Shown: positions 16,359 to 28,567, counted from the first letter of the stretch. The stretch: DNA of 64,000 bases from Neoroseomonas eburnea (GCF_018129005.1 NZ_JAAEDL010000004.1:186001-250000), one strand, 5' to 3'. Numbers and translations: made by a program. Notes: generated from the letters alone by a model not told the origin.

Positions 16359-16375
16359 GGCCGGCCGGTCGAAGG

Positions 16376-16399
16376 TCGGGGGGAGGGAACTCCCCCCGA
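16376..16399 (+). terminator. Hairpin downstream of tag (GGAA-loop family)
   Basis: A perfect 10-bp stem TCGGGGGGAG/CTCCCCCCGA with the tetraloop GGAA, 17 bases after the tag stop, followed by a pyrimidine tract CCTCCCTCCTTCCT instead of a pure T-run. The same structure follows ilvA, ettA and, with a changed loop, the LLM gene. It is probably a terminator or mRNA-end stabiliser. Confidence 0.6.
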
Positions 16400-16466
16400 T
16401 CCTCCCTCCTTCCTGGATCACCTGGATGGGCGGTCCCGGCGCGCCGGGAACTCCAGGCTGACAGAC

Positions 16467-16505
16467 AAAAAAGGAGGGGGTGCGGGGGAGGTTCCCCTCC
16501 CCCGC
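16467..16505 (-). terminator. Intrinsic terminator of ilvA (GGAA-loop family)
   Basis: Read on the minus strand: a 10-bp stem GCGGGGGAGG/CCTCCCCCGC with loop GGAA (16482-16505), starting 3 bases after the ilvA stop. ACCCCCTCC and then six T residues (16472-16467) follow, and then GTCTGTCAG. The T-run makes this the most terminator-like member of the family. Confidence 0.7.
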
Positions 16506-16508
16506 GCA

Positions 16509-17768
16509 CTACCCGCGCCTGACGACGTAATCCCCTGCCTCAAGCGCCGCGATGATCGCATCCCCCTGCGCGGCGTCGCGCACCTCGACCATCAGGTGCA
16601 GCTCCGTGCTCTGCACCGTCGGCGCGCCGAACAGTTGCTGGTGCTTCACCTCGATCACATTGCCGCCGACCGCCGAGATGCGTGCGGCGATGTCGGCGAG
16701 CACGCCGGGGCGGTCCGGGATGTCGAAGTGCAGCCGCAGGATGCGCCCGTCGCGCAGCAGCTGGCGCAGCAGCACGTTGGACAGGGCGCGCGCGTCGATG
16801 TTGCCGCCGCAGACGGCGGTGCCGACGACGCGGCCCTTGAAGCGCTCCGGATAGGTCAGGATGGCCGCGAGGCCGGCCGCGCCGGCGCCCTCCGCGACCA
16901 CCTTGGCCCCTTCGGCGAGCAGCGCGACCGCCTGCTCCACCGCGCGCTCGGGCACCAGCAGCACCTCGACGCCGAGGCGGCGGAGGATGGCGAGCGGCGT
17001 TTCCCCGACGTCGCGCACCGCGATGCCCTCGGCGATGGTCGGCCCGCCGACCGAGACGGGGTCGCCGGCCAGGCGCTGCGCCATGGCCGCGTAGCCCTCC
17101 ACCTCCACGCCGAAGACCGGCATGCCGGGGCGCAACTCCGCCGCCGCGCTCGCGACGCCGGCGCACAGGCCGCCGCCACCGATCGGGATGACCAGCGCCT
17201 CGATCTCCGGCGCGTCCTCGAGCATCTCGAGCGCCATGGTCCCCTGGCCGGCGATCACGCCGGGGTCGTCGTAGGGATGGATGAAGACCAGGCCTTCCTT
17301 CAGCGCCAGGTCGTGCGCATGGGCGGCGGCCTCGGCCAATGTCTCGCCGTACAACACGACGCGCGCGCCCCAGAACTCGGTGCGCACCACCTTCGTCGCC
17401 GGCGTGAACTTCGGCATGACGATGGTGGCGGCGACGCCGGCGAGCTGCGCGTGCCGCGCGACGGCCTGCGCGTGGTTGCCGGCAGACATGGCGATGACGC
17501 CGGCCGCGCGTTCGCGCGCCGTCAGCAGCGCGAGCCGATTCGCCGCGCCGCGTTCCTTGAAGGCGCCCGTCGCCTGCAGGTTGTCGAGCTTGAGGAAGAC
17601 CCGCGTGCCGGCGGCGCGGCTGACGGCCGGGTTCTCGATGGTGGGCGTGCGCAGCACCGCGCCGCGAATTCGCTCTGCCGCGGCGCGAATGTCGGCGAGC
17701 GTGACGCTCTGCACGACAGGGGCCTCGGCAGCCACGGCGAGGCCGCGGATCGAATTCACGGGTGACAT
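16509..17768 (-). CDS. ilvA: Threonine ammonia-lyase (threonine dehydratase) with ACT domain
   Basis: A 419-residue PLP enzyme that deaminates threonine to 2-oxobutanoate, feeding isoleucine synthesis or threonine catabolism. LQATGAFKERGA carries the PLP lysine (Lys71), SAGNHAQAVA binds the substrate carboxylate, and IPIGGGGLCAG holds the PLP phosphate. The C-terminal 80 residues form one ACT domain (LHFDIPDRPGVLADIAARIS). A single ACT and ~419 aa match the short biosynthetic-like/TdcB-type enzymes rather than the ~510-aa E. coli IlvA. The start ATG has AGAGGA upstream. It follows greA by 85 bp on the same strand. Confidence 0.92.
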   Translation of the reverse strand: MSPVNSIRGLAVAAEAPVVQSVTLADIRAAAERIRGAVLRTPTIENPAVSRAAGTRVFLKLDNLQATGAFKERGAANRLALLTARERAAGVIAMSAGNHAQAVARHAQLAGVAATIVMPKFTPATKVVRTEFWGARVVLYGETLAEAAAHAHDLALKEGLVFIHPYDDPGVIAGQGTMALEMLEDAPEIEALVIPIGGGGLCAGVASAAAELRPGMPVFGVEVEGYAAMAQRLAGDPVSVGGPTIAEGIAVRDVGETPLAILRRLGVEVLLVPERAVEQAVALLAEGAKVVAEGAGAAGLAAILTYPERFKGRVVGTAVCGGNIDARALSNVLLRQLLRDGRILRLHFDIPDRPGVLADIAARISAVGGNVIEVKHQQLFGAPTVQSTELHLMVEVRDAAQGDAIIAALEAGDYVVRRG

Positions 17769-17853
17769 CGTTGTCCTCTTGATGGTCGGAATACTGTCCG
17801 GCGCGCCGCCGCGGGCGGAGGCGCGCCGGGAAGCCTGCGCGGCCGGCCGGCGA

Positions 17854-18327
17854 TCAGGCGAAGCTGACGCCGGTGATCTCGACCGAACGGGCGCCGCCAG
17901 GTGTCGGCACCTCGACCGAATCGCCCACCTTCTTGCCCATCAGCGCCTTGGCGAGCGGCGAGGTGACGGAGATCGACCCGTTCTTCATGTCCGCCTCGTA
18001 CTGCCCGACGATGCGGTAGGTCTTCTCGTCCTCGCTCTCCTCGTCGACGATGGTGACACGGGCGCCGAACAGCACCTTGTCGCCGGTGAAGCGGGCGACG
18101 TCGATCACATCGACGGCGGGGATGATCGCCTCGAGCTCCGCGATGCGGCCTTCGATGAAGGACTGGCGCTCGCGCGCGGCGTGGTATTCCGCGTTCTCGG
18201 ACAGGTCGCCATGCGCGCGCGCCTCGGCGATCGCCCGGATGATCGCCGGACGCTCCTCGCCTTTCAGCACCTTCAGCTCCTCCTCCAGACGCGCGAGGCC
18301 CTCGGCGGTCATCGGGAACTTCTGCAC
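17854..18327 (-). CDS. greA: Transcription elongation factor GreA
   Basis: A 157-residue factor that rescues backtracked RNA polymerase by stimulating transcript cleavage in the secondary channel. The N-terminal coiled coil (about 1-75) ends with the acidic tip DLSENAEYHAA, whose Asp and Glu coordinate the catalytic Mg2+. The FKBP-like C-terminal domain follows (SPLAKALMGKKVGDSVEV). It starts with GTG at 18327, supported by GGGAAGGG 6-7 bases upstream; an internal ATG at residue 6 is too late. It lies 114 bp after carB on the same strand. Confidence 0.96.
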   Translation of the reverse strand: MQKFPMTAEGLARLEEELKVLKGEERPAIIRAIAEARAHGDLSENAEYHAARERQSFIEGRIAELEAIIPAVDVIDVARFTGDKVLFGARVTIVDEESEDEKTYRIVGQYEADMKNGSISVTSPLAKALMGKKVGDSVEVPTPGGARSVEITGVSFA

Positions 18328-18441
18328 GGCGAACCCTTCCCAGATAGTGCGTCCCCCCCGCCGGCCCTCGGTCCGATTCAGCCAGGCCAGGCGGTCGGTG
18401 GGGGAGAGACGCCACGGGGGCCGGAAACGGCCCCCATGCGG

Positions 18442-21687
<3,246 letters not shown>

Positions 21688-21912
21688 GGTCTCAGGCCTC
21701 GGGGGAAGAAGGGGCGGCAGCGGTGCCGCCGATCATGAACTGGGCGCCGCAGCCGACCGGCCGGGCGAGGGGGAGGGCGGTGACACCCGGATCTGCGCGC
21801 CGCCAGGCGGGACCGGCAGGCCGGGGCGCCGCCTGCGCAATGCAGGACGCCGCCATGCCGGCGCGACGCGGCACCGCGCCCATCGCACGGGGCCTCGGGT
21901 CGAACCGGTCCA

Positions 21913-22218
21913 TCAGCCCTCCTTCGGCCGCGGAAACAGGAGCAGCGTGAGGAAGGCGACGGCGAAGAGAATCCCGCCCCCCAGCAGCACGCCGGCCATC
22001 GCATCGTCCACGAGGCTCGGCCGCAGGCTCCAGAAGGCCCAGAGCCCGCCGAAGGCGGCGATGGCGCCATAGGCGGCGCTGCACGTCACGAAGGGACGCA
22101 GCGCGCGCGGGCCGAAGCCGAGGCGGCGCGTCGTGATCCAGAACAGCACCACCGCCGGCAGGCCGATGATCAGCGCCGCCGCGGCGCCCTGCGCAAGCGC
22201 CTCCAGCCCTGCATACAT
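21913..22218 (-). CDS. Small three-segment membrane protein
   Basis: A 101-residue hydrophobic protein, too short for function to be read. It has three likely membrane helices at about 10-28, 43-63 and 74-96. The ATG at 22218 shares one base with the LysE stop codon (TGATG), so it is translationally coupled to the transporter and probably expressed only with it. It ends in a charged RPKEG tail. I do not recognise the family. Context suggests an accessory to the LysE-type exporter, but this is only inference. Confidence 0.7.
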   Translation of the reverse strand: MYAGLEALAQGAAAALIIGLPAVVLFWITTRRLGFGPRALRPFVTCSAAYGAIAAFGGLWAFWSLRPSLVDDAMAGVLLGGGILFAVAFLTLLLFPRPKEG

Positions 22219-22850
22219 CAGCGCCTCCCCTCGCTCGCGAGCTTCACCGCGATCAGTGCCAGCGCGGCGCCGAGGATCCAGCGCTGCGCCGCCATCCAGC
22301 CCGGCCGTGCGCCGAGAAAGCGGGCCACGCCTGCCGCCCCCAGCACCAGCGCGCCGTCGAAGAGGATCGCGACACCGATCTGCACCGCACCGAGCAAGGC
22401 CCCCTGGGTGAAGACGCTGCCGAGCGCCGGGTCGATGAAGGGCGGCAGCACCGCCATGTAGAACAGCGCGACCTTCGGGTTCAGCGCCGCCGTGGCGAAG
22501 CCGACGCCGAACAGCCGCGCCGCGGGTTCCCGCGGCATCGGCCGTGGTGCGAAGATCGGCTGCCCGCCCGGCCGCAGGCATTGCCAGGCGAGGAACATCA
22601 GATAGGCCGCACCGCCGAGCCGCAGCACGTCCCAGGCATAGGGCACGGCGAACAGCGCCGCGGTCAGCCCCGCCGCGGCGCAGAGCATGATCACCAGCGA
22701 GCCGAACTGGCAGCCGACGAGCGAAACCAGGCCCGCCCCCGTCCCCTGCGCCAGCGAACGCGAGACGAGGTAGAGCATGTTCGGCCCCGGCGTCGCCGCG
22801 AGGCCGAGGGACAGCGCGGCGAAGACCAGCAGTGTCTCGACCGGGGGCAT
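22218..22850 (-). CDS. LysE/RhtB-family exporter
   Basis: A 210-residue, roughly six-helix inner-membrane exporter of amino acids or related small metabolites. The N-terminal signature SLGLAATPGPNMLYLVSRSL and the central ALNPKVALFYMAVLPPF are typical of the family. Its start overlaps the SDR stop (TGATG) and its stop overlaps the start of the small membrane protein, so the three form one coupled unit inside the carA-carB interval. The substrate is unknown. Confidence 0.9.
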   Translation of the reverse strand: MPPVETLLVFAALSLGLAATPGPNMLYLVSRSLAQGTGAGLVSLVGCQFGSLVIMLCAAAGLTAALFAVPYAWDVLRLGGAAYLMFLAWQCLRPGGQPIFAPRPMPREPAARLFGVGFATAALNPKVALFYMAVLPPFIDPALGSVFTQGALLGAVQIGVAILFDGALVLGAAGVARFLGARPGWMAAQRWILGAALALIAVKLASEGRR

Positions 22851-23608
22851 CAGCCGTGCACCGAGAACCCGCCATCCACCGGGATGGAGACCCCGGTGAT
22901 GAAGGATGCCGCATCGCTCGCCAGGAACGCCGCCACGCCCTCGAAGTCGCGCGGATCGCCCCAGCGCCTGATCGGCGAACGGCGCAGCACGTCATCGTGC
23001 AGGCTCGCCATGTCCTGCCGCGCCTTTCGCGTCAGGTCGGTGTCGATCCAGCCGGGCAGGATGACGTTCACCGTGATGCCATCCTCCGCCCAGGCCACGG
23101 CGAGCGACTTCGTCAGCTGCACCACGCCACCCTTCGACGCGCCATAGGCGGCATGGAAGGGCAGGCCGAAGATCGACAGCATCGAGCCGTTGTTGATCAC
23201 CCGCCCCGCGCCGCCGGCCTTCAGGTACGGATGCGCCGCCTGGCTCGCGATCATGGTGCTGGTCAGGTTGGTGGCGAGCACCGTGTGCCAGTCCTCCATC
23301 CGGTACTCCTCCGGACGGCGGCGGATGTTGGTGCCGGCATTGTTCACCAGGATGTCGAGGCGGCCCATGCGCTCGGCCGTCGTCGCGACCACGGCGCGGA
23401 TCGAGGCTTCCTGCGTGACGTCCACCTCGACCGCGTCTGCGGTCGCGCCCAGCGCCTTCAGTTCGGCGACGGCGGCCGCGTTCTTCGCCGCGTTGCGCCC
23501 GGCGACCATCACGCCGGCGCCGGCCTTGGCGAGGCCGCGCGCGAAGCCGAGGCCGATGCCCCCATTGCCGCCGGTGACGAGCGCGACGCGCCCCTTCAGG
23601 TCGAACAT
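22850..23608 (-). CDS. Short-chain dehydrogenase/reductase
   Basis: A 252-residue classical SDR. The cofactor loop is TGGNGGIG (residues 12-19), NNAG is at 89-92, and the catalytic triad is Ser142, Tyr155 and Lys159 (YGASK). The close VDGGFSVHG ending and RRWGDPRDFEG resemble gluconate 5-dehydrogenase/2-deoxygluconate 3-dehydrogenase members, but the substrate is not certain. GGAAGGGAAA precedes the ATG. It starts 28 bp after carA and overlaps the LysE gene by one base (TGATG), so it is likely read from the carA promoter. Confidence 0.9.
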   Translation of the reverse strand: MFDLKGRVALVTGGNGGIGLGFARGLAKAGAGVMVAGRNAAKNAAAVAELKALGATADAVEVDVTQEASIRAVVATTAERMGRLDILVNNAGTNIRRRPEEYRMEDWHTVLATNLTSTMIASQAAHPYLKAGGAGRVINNGSMLSIFGLPFHAAYGASKGGVVQLTKSLAVAWAEDGITVNVILPGWIDTDLTRKARQDMASLHDDVLRRSPIRRWGDPRDFEGVAAFLASDAASFITGVSIPVDGGFSVHG

Positions 23609-23636
23609 GCCGTTTCCCTTCCTATCGCCGGGCGCG

Positions 23637-25016
23637 TCAGGCGCGGCCGGTCTTGGACGCCTCGATCATCTCGACGAAACGATGGAAGAGGTAGTGGCTG
23701 TCGCTCGGGCCCGGGCTGGCTTCCGGGTGGTACTGCACGGAGAAGGCCGGCCGGTCGGTCGCGGCGATGCCCTCATTCGTGCCGTCGAACAGCGAGACAT
23801 GCGTGACCTTCGCATTCGCCGGCAGGGTCTTGGGGTCCACCGCGAAGCCATGGTTCTGGCTGGTGATCTCCACCTTGCCGGTGGTCAGGTCCTTCACCGG
23901 CTGGTTCGCCCCGCGATGCCCGCGCGGCAGCTTGTAGGTCCTGGCCCCCAGCGACAGCGCCAGCAACTGGTGGCCGAGGCAAATGCCGAAGACCGGCAGC
24001 TTCGTCTCCAGCACGCCCTGGATCGCCGGGATGGCGTATTCGCCGGTCGCCGCCGGGTCGCCGGGGCCGTTGGAGAGGAACACCCCGTCCGGCTTGTGGC
24101 CGAGGATCTCCTCGGCGGTCGCGGTGGCGGGCACCACCACCACCTCGCAGCCGGCGGAGGCGAGGCAGCGCAGGATATTGCGCTTCGCCCCGTAATCCAC
24201 CGCGACGACCTTGTGCTTCGGCGCCGCCTGCCGCCCGAAGCCGGCCGGCCAGGCCCATTCCGTCTCGTCCCAGGAGAAGGTCTGGCGGCAGGCGACCTCC
24301 TTCGCGAGGTCCATCCCCTCCAGCCCCGGCCAGGCCGCCGCCTGCGCCTTCAGCGCGGCGATGTCGAAACGGCCGTCGGCGCGGTGGCAGATGACGCCGT
24401 TCGGCGCGCCGAGGTCACGGATGCGCGTCGTCAGCGCCCGCGTGTCGATGCCCGACACGCCCGGGATGCCGTACGAAACCAGCCAGTCCCGCAGATCCTT
24501 CGTCGCCCGCCAATTGGCCGGCTCGGTCACGTCCTGCTTCACGACCAGGCCGCGCGCGGCCGGCGTGATGCTTTCGATGTCCTCGATGTTCGTCCCGACA
24601 TTGCCGATATGCGGGAAGGTGAAGGTGATGACCTGCCCGGCATAGGACGGGTCGGTCAGCGTCTCCTGATACCCCGTCATGCCGGTGTTGAAGCAGATCT
24701 CGCCGACCGCGGCGGCCTCGGCGCCGAAGCCTCGGCCCCAGAAGATCGTCCCGTCGGCGAGCACCAGGCAGCCCGTGGCGCCTTCGGGAGGGGTCTCGGC
24801 AGAGGCCATGGTGGGCTCCGTCTTCTGGGTTTCGGCGGGCGCGCCGGGCAGTTCGGCAAGGGACAGGCCGGTGGCGGACAATACGGCGGGCCAGTGCTTG
24901 GCCGGGATGGCCTTCGCCTGGCGCCATTTCCGGATGGCCTCGGTGCCGACGCCGCAGCGCGCGGCGGCCGCGTCCGGTCCGCCCAGCAGGGCGATGATCT
25001 CTTCCACGGTGCGCAT
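23637..25016 (-). CDS. carA: Carbamoyl-phosphate synthase small subunit with N-terminal helix-turn-helix domain
   Basis: The glutaminase subunit of carbamoyl-phosphate synthase, which hydrolyses glutamine and channels ammonia to CarB. The conserved protein starts at Met70 (ATG 24809, good GGAG site) and is 390 aa, with the class I amidotransferase motif FGICLGHQ (Cys277 from Met70) and YHPEAS. Upstream, the same frame continues 69 codons to ATG 25016: [37 protein letters not shown]. This is a compact helix-turn-helix like YdaS/Cro. It matches my memory of a database domain named after carbamoyl-phosphate synthase and isopropylmalate proteins (carph-isopro). ATG 25016 has no clear SD, so both forms may be made. 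Confidence 0.9.
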   Translation of the reverse strand: MRTVEEIIALLGGPDAAAARCGVGTEAIRKWRQAKAIPAKHWPAVLSATGLSLAELPGAPAETQKTEPTMASAETPPEGATGCLVLADGTIFWGRGFGAEAAAVGEICFNTGMTGYQETLTDPSYAGQVITFTFPHIGNVGTNIEDIESITPAARGLVVKQDVTEPANWRATKDLRDWLVSYGIPGVSGIDTRALTTRIRDLGAPNGVICHRADGRFDIAALKAQAAAWPGLEGMDLAKEVACRQTFSWDETEWAWPAGFGRQAAPKHKVVAVDYGAKRNILRCLASAGCEVVVVPATATAEEILGHKPDGVFLSNGPGDPAATGEYAIPAIQGVLETKLPVFGICLGHQLLALSLGARTYKLPRGHRGANQPVKDLTTGKVEITSQNHGFAVDPKTLPANAKVTHVSLFDGTNEGIAATDRPAFSVQYHPEASPGPSDSHYLFHRFVEMIEASKTGRA

Positions 25017-25039
25017 GGGCGGGGTTATGCCGGGAAACC

Positions 25040-25076
25040 ATTTCCCACCGCAACCCGAATCGCTTGGGTGGGAAAT
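25040..25076. promoter_or_regulatory. Inverted repeat in the carA-yqeY divergent promoter
   Basis: Perfect 10-bp arms ATTTCCCACC (25040-25049) and GGTGGGAAAT (25067-25076), 17 bp apart, centred in the 120-bp gap between the HTH-carA start and yqeY. Each arm is extended by related A/T and C runs (GGGAAACC and TTTCC). The spacing puts the two arm centres about 27 bp apart, close to 2.5 helical turns. It is a plausible operator; the obvious candidate binder is the CarA N-terminal domain. Confidence 0.5.
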
Positions 25077-25136
25077 TTCCTCCCAGGCGGCCCGGCGCGC
25101 TATAGGACCCGCCAACCGATCGAGGAGCCCCGGCCC

Positions 25137-25598
25137 ATGTCTCTGCGCACCCGCTTCACCGAGGAACTCAAGGCCGCGATGCGCGCCGGCGACAGCGCCC
25201 GCGTCTCCACGCTGCGCATGATCACGGCCAAGCTGAAGGACACCGACATCGCCGCCCGCAAGGCGCCGACCGACCCCGGGGTGTCGGAGGAGCAGATCGT
25301 CGCCATGCTGCGCGCCATGGCGAAGTCCCGCGCCGAGAGCGTCGCCCTCTACCGCCAGGGCAACCGGGAGGAGCTCGCCGCGAAGGAGGAGGCGGAGATC
25401 GCCGTGATCGAATCCTTCCTGCCGCAGCAACTGGATGAGGCGGCCATGGCGGCGGCGATCGACGCCGCGGTGGCCGAGACCGGCGCGGCCTCCATCAAGG
25501 ATATGGGCAAGGTGATGGCGGCGCTGAAGGCGAAGCACGCCGCGGTGCTGGACATGGCCAAGGCCGGGCCGATGGTGAAGGCGCGCCTTGGCGGTTGA
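25137..25598 (+). CDS. yqeY: GatB/YqeY domain protein
   Basis: A 153-residue cytosolic protein of the YqeY family, related to the tail domain of the GatB tRNA amidotransferase subunit. ATG 25137 follows CGAGGAG. Typical stretches are [35 protein letters not shown] (here [14 protein letters not shown]) and the C-terminal [12 protein letters not shown]. It is divergent from carA. In many alphaproteobacteria yqeY and carA are neighbours of dnaG and rpoD, as here. The exact role is unknown; binding to tRNA is proposed for the family. Confidence 0.92.
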   Translation: MSLRTRFTEELKAAMRAGDSARVSTLRMITAKLKDTDIAARKAPTDPGVSEEQIVAMLRAMAKSRAESVALYRQGNREELAAKEEAEIAVIESFLPQQLDEAAMAAAIDAAVAETGAASIKDMGKVMAALKAKHAAVLDMAKAGPMVKARLGG

Positions 25599-25690
25599 GG
25601 TCGCTGTTTCCGTTGTTCCGGCCCAGGCCCGCGCGGTAGTCTGACCGCGCGGGAAGGCCTCCGCGCCCTCCCGCGGGAGGGTGCGGCGTC

Positions 25691-26203
25691 ATGGCTGTCA
25701 CGGTACCTGCCCCCAATCCCCGGCCCGCGCCGGCAGGGCGCGGCGGACACGCCAGGGGTGCGACGCCGTCGCGGACATCCCGCTGGATCTACGTGGTCTT
25801 CCTCGGCGGGCTGGGCGCGCTCTTCGCCTGGCATGCCTGGTCGCAGGCGAATGCCTACTGGGCCCTCGACACCCACGGGCAGCGGGCAGAGGCCGTCATC
25901 CTCCGCTACGAGGAAGTCCGCGGCCGCCGCAGCACGAGCTGGTACCCCGTGTTCCAGTTCGCCACGCCGGAGGGGCTGCGGGTGGAGGCGACCTCCGGCG
26001 TGCCCGCCGAGCCTGCCGCATGGCCGCGCGGGCGTCGCGTGATCGTCGTCTACGAGCCGGGCAATCCCACCCATGTCCGCCCGGCCGCCGCGGTCGATGC
26101 CGGGCCCGGCGTCACGCCCTGGATCCTGGGCCTGATGGCCTTCGTGATGTTCGCCCTGGCCTCGGTCTTCCTCATCCCGGACCGGCCGAGGAAGATCCAT
26201 TGA
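25691..26203 (+). CDS. DUF3592-type membrane protein
   Basis: A 170-residue protein with two membrane helices (about 32-50 and 143-163) flanking a small beta-rich domain. That domain (GQRAEAVILRYEEVRG, TSWYPVFQFATPEG, GRRVIVVYEPGNP) has the pattern of DUF3592, in which the extracytoplasmic or cytoplasmic loop forms a barrel. The function of the family is unknown. The first 30 residues are Pro/Gly/Arg-rich and probably disordered. It is 92 bp after yqeY on the same strand. Confidence 0.8.
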   Translation: MAVTVPAPNPRPAPAGRGGHARGATPSRTSRWIYVVFLGGLGALFAWHAWSQANAYWALDTHGQRAEAVILRYEEVRGRRSTSWYPVFQFATPEGLRVEATSGVPAEPAAWPRGRRVIVVYEPGNPTHVRPAAAVDAGPGVTPWILGLMAFVMFALASVFLIPDRPRKIH

Positions 26204-26304
26204 CGCCGCCGGCGCGAAGCGCCCGGGTGCCGCGCGCGGCCCTGTCGTGGCGCCCGAACCGGCAGGCCGTGGCTGCCCGCAACCGCCCCCCGCGTCACGG
26301 AAGT

Positions 26305-26325
26305 CCAGGGGACCCGGTCCCCTGG
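26305..26325 (+). terminator. Hairpin after the DUF3592 gene
   Basis: A perfect 9-bp stem CCAGGGGAC/GTCCCCTGG with loop CCG, about 100 bp after the stop, with no T-run. A near copy (CAGGGGAC/GTCCCCTG) lies at 31241-31259, so this is also a dispersed repeat. Confidence 0.45.
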
Positions 26326-26388
26326 CGCGGGTCTCGGGGGCGGCGCCCGCGAGCGGAGCGCGAGGCGGGGCCTCGCACCCCCCCTCGC

Positions 26389-26607
26389 CTAGTTCGGCAT
26401 CTCGAGGTCTTCTGAGAGCACCACGATCTGCACCGCGTAGGAAACCTCGCCGTCCTCCGCGTCGCGATGGACGGTGCCGATGAACTCGTCGCCGACGCGG
26501 AGCTCGACGCTCGCGCCCTTGCGCTCGGGGGCCATCACGGCGATGCGGTTGTTGCCGAACAAGCGGCGGAGATGTGCCTGCACGGCGGCGCGTTCGGCCG
26601 GGGTCAT
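26389..26607 (-). CDS. DUF3126 family protein
   Basis: A 72-residue cytosolic protein. The order of blocks (AERAAVQAHLRRLFGN, then VELRVGDEFIGTVHRDAEDGE, then SYAVQIVVLSEDL) matches the small alphaproteobacterial DUF3126 family of unknown function. The fold looks like one helix followed by a short beta-sheet, with no metal or catalytic motif. The ATG at 26607 lies in a 104-bp region shared with the divergent dnaG gene, so the two may have overlapping promoters. Confidence 0.82.
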   Translation of the reverse strand: MTPAERAAVQAHLRRLFGNNRIAVMAPERKGASVELRVGDEFIGTVHRDAEDGEVSYAVQIVVLSEDLEMPN

Positions 26608-26711
26608 TGGCGTATCCTTGTCTGCGGGAAGGCGCGCTGATTAGCCGCCGTTCCGTCGCGGCGCAAATCCCGTCGCGCCTTCCTCGCGGGGAAGCTAACT
26701 AGCACCCTAGC

Positions 26712-28520
26712 ATGGCCCTCCCGCCCGCCTTCCTCGACGAGTTGCGCGCCCGCACCCCGCTGCCCGGCCTGATCGGGCGGAAGACGCGGCTGCTGAAGTC
26801 CGGCCGCAACTGGAAGGGCTGCTGCCCCTTCCACGGGGAGAAGACGCCCTCCTTCTACGTCTACGACGATCACTTCCACTGCTTCGGCTGCGGCGCGCAC
26901 GGCGATGCCGTGACCTTCGTGATGCGCAGCGAGGGCGCCTCCTTCCCTGAGGCGGTCGAACGCCTGGCGGCCGAGGCGGGGATGGAGGTGCCGAAGCCCT
27001 CCGCGCAGGAGGTGGCGCGCGAGCGTCGCGCCCGCGACCTGCACGCCGTCATGGCGGCGGCGGCCGAGGCCTATCACCGCCGCCTCTTTCTCCCCGAGGG
27101 GCGACCGGCGCTCGACTACCTGCTGCGCCGCGGGCTGAAGCAGGAGACGATCCGCGCCTTCGCCCTCGGCTGGGCGCCCGCCGGTCGCGGTGCCATCGCG
27201 GCCGACCTGCGCGGGGAGGGCGTCACCGAGGACCAGCTCATCGAAGCCGGCCTGCTCCGCCCCGGTGAGGCGGGCGACCCACCCCGGGACTTCTTCTATG
27301 CGCGGGTGATGTTCCCCATCCGGGACCGGCGCGGGCGGGTGATCGCCTTCGGCGGCCGCATCCTCGGCGACGGGCAGCCGAAATACGTCAACAGCCCGGA
27401 GACGCCGCTGTTCCGCAAGCGGCTCGGCCTCTACGGCCTGGACCTCGCACGGGAAGGGGCCTTCCGCGGCGCGCCGGTGGTCGCCGTCGAGGGCTACATG
27501 GACGTCATCGCGCTGCACCAGGCAGGGTTCGCGGGGGCGGTGGCGCCGCTGGGCACCGCGCTGACGCCCGAGCAACTGCAGGAACTCTGGCGCCTGTCGC
27601 CGGAGCCGGTGCTCTGCTTCGACGGCGATGCCGCCGGGGCGCGGGCCGCGGCGCGCGCGGCGGAGGTGGCACTGCCGCTGATCTCCACCGACCACACGCT
27701 GCGCTTCGCCACCCTGCCGGCGGGGGAGGACCCCGACACGCTGACCGTCAGGGGCGGGCCCGCGGCCTTCCAGGCGGTGCTGGACGCCGCCCGGCCGATG
27801 TCGGAGGCGCTCTATGGCCTGATCGCCGAGGGCCGCCCGGCCGCCACGCCGGAACAGCGGGCGGCGCTGCGCAACCGCCTGTCGGGCGCGGCGGCGGCGA
27901 TCACCGACAAGGCGCTGGCTGCGGAATATCGGCGAGTGTTGCTCGATCGCTTCTTCGCCGCCGGACGGCGCGGTCCCGGGGGGGGCGCGGCGGGGCGGCC
28001 GTTCGCCGCGCGCCTGGCCCGCCCGGCGATTTCCGCCGCTCCGGTGCAGGCGGAACGGGCCCGGATGCTGTTCGCCATCCTGCTGCGCCACCCGTGGCTG
28101 CTGCCCCAGGCGGAGGAGGCGATCGGGCTGCTCGACCTGCCCGATGGGCCTGCCACGCACCTGCGGGCCGCGATTCTCGCATGGCATGGAGGTGTCGAAC
28201 GGGTTGACTCCGAAGGTCTGATCGCCCACCTCGCAGACTGCGGATTGGAAGATGCGGTGGCCTGGGCCCTCGTGCCCGCCGGCCTACCCCTTGCGGCGAG
28301 GGCCGAGGCCCTGCCCGGGGAGGTCGAGGAAGGTTTCTGGCACTTCTTCCTCCGCCTGCGCGGCGAGGCGGAATTGATCGAGGACCAGCAGGAGGCCCGG
28401 CGGATCCTGGCGGAAACCAATGATCCCGCGGCACAACGCCGGCTGATCCTGCTGTCGGAGGCACTCGATGCCGTCCGTCGCGGGGAAGGGGCTGCGGGGG
28501 CGTCCGGGGACGCCGCATAG
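26712..28520 (+). CDS. dnaG: DNA primase
   Basis: A 602-residue primase that lays RNA primers at the replication fork. The CHC2 zinc finger is at the N-terminus (CCPFH with Cys38 and His41, then CFGC with Cys57 and Cys60). The core has the RNA-polymerase domain signature (FYARVMFPIRDRRGRVIAFG) and the TOPRIM segment VVAVEGYMDVIALHQAG and CFDGDAAG. The C-terminal third, which binds the replicative helicase, is Ala/Arg-rich and contains a low-complexity linker (FFAAGRRGPGGGAAGRP). rpoD follows on the same strand, as in many Proteobacteria. Confidence 0.97.
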   Translation: MALPPAFLDELRARTPLPGLIGRKTRLLKSGRNWKGCCPFHGEKTPSFYVYDDHFHCFGCGAHGDAVTFVMRSEGASFPEAVERLAAEAGMEVPKPSAQEVARERRARDLHAVMAAAAEAYHRRLFLPEGRPALDYLLRRGLKQETIRAFALGWAPAGRGAIAADLRGEGVTEDQLIEAGLLRPGEAGDPPRDFFYARVMFPIRDRRGRVIAFGGRILGDGQPKYVNSPETPLFRKRLGLYGLDLAREGAFRGAPVVAVEGYMDVIALHQAGFAGAVAPLGTALTPEQLQELWRLSPEPVLCFDGDAAGARAAARAAEVALPLISTDHTLRFATLPAGEDPDTLTVRGGPAAFQAVLDAARPMSEALYGLIAEGRPAATPEQRAALRNRLSGAAAAITDKALAAEYRRVLLDRFFAAGRRGPGGGAAGRPFAARLARPAISAAPVQAERARMLFAILLRHPWLLPQAEEAIGLLDLPDGPATHLRAAILAWHGGVERVDSEGLIAHLADCGLEDAVAWALVPAGLPLAARAEALPGEVEEGFWHFFLRLRGEAELIEDQQEARRILAETNDPAAQRRLILLSEALDAVRRGEGAAGASGDAA

Positions 28521-28535
28521 GGTAGAGGCAGTTTT

Positions 28536-28567
28536 TTCGGGCATCCGGCCACCATCGGATGCCCGAA
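28536..28567 (+). promoter_or_regulatory. Hairpin between dnaG and rpoD
   Basis: A perfect 12-bp stem TTCGGGCATCCG/CGGATGCCCGAA with loop GCCACCAT, starting 15 bp after the dnaG stop and ending 24 bp before the rpoD ATG. T residues precede it rather than follow it, so it is not a standard terminator. It is positioned like the processing or attenuation site between dnaG and rpoD in the E. coli macromolecular-synthesis operon, but the resemblance is positional only. Confidence 0.55.
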
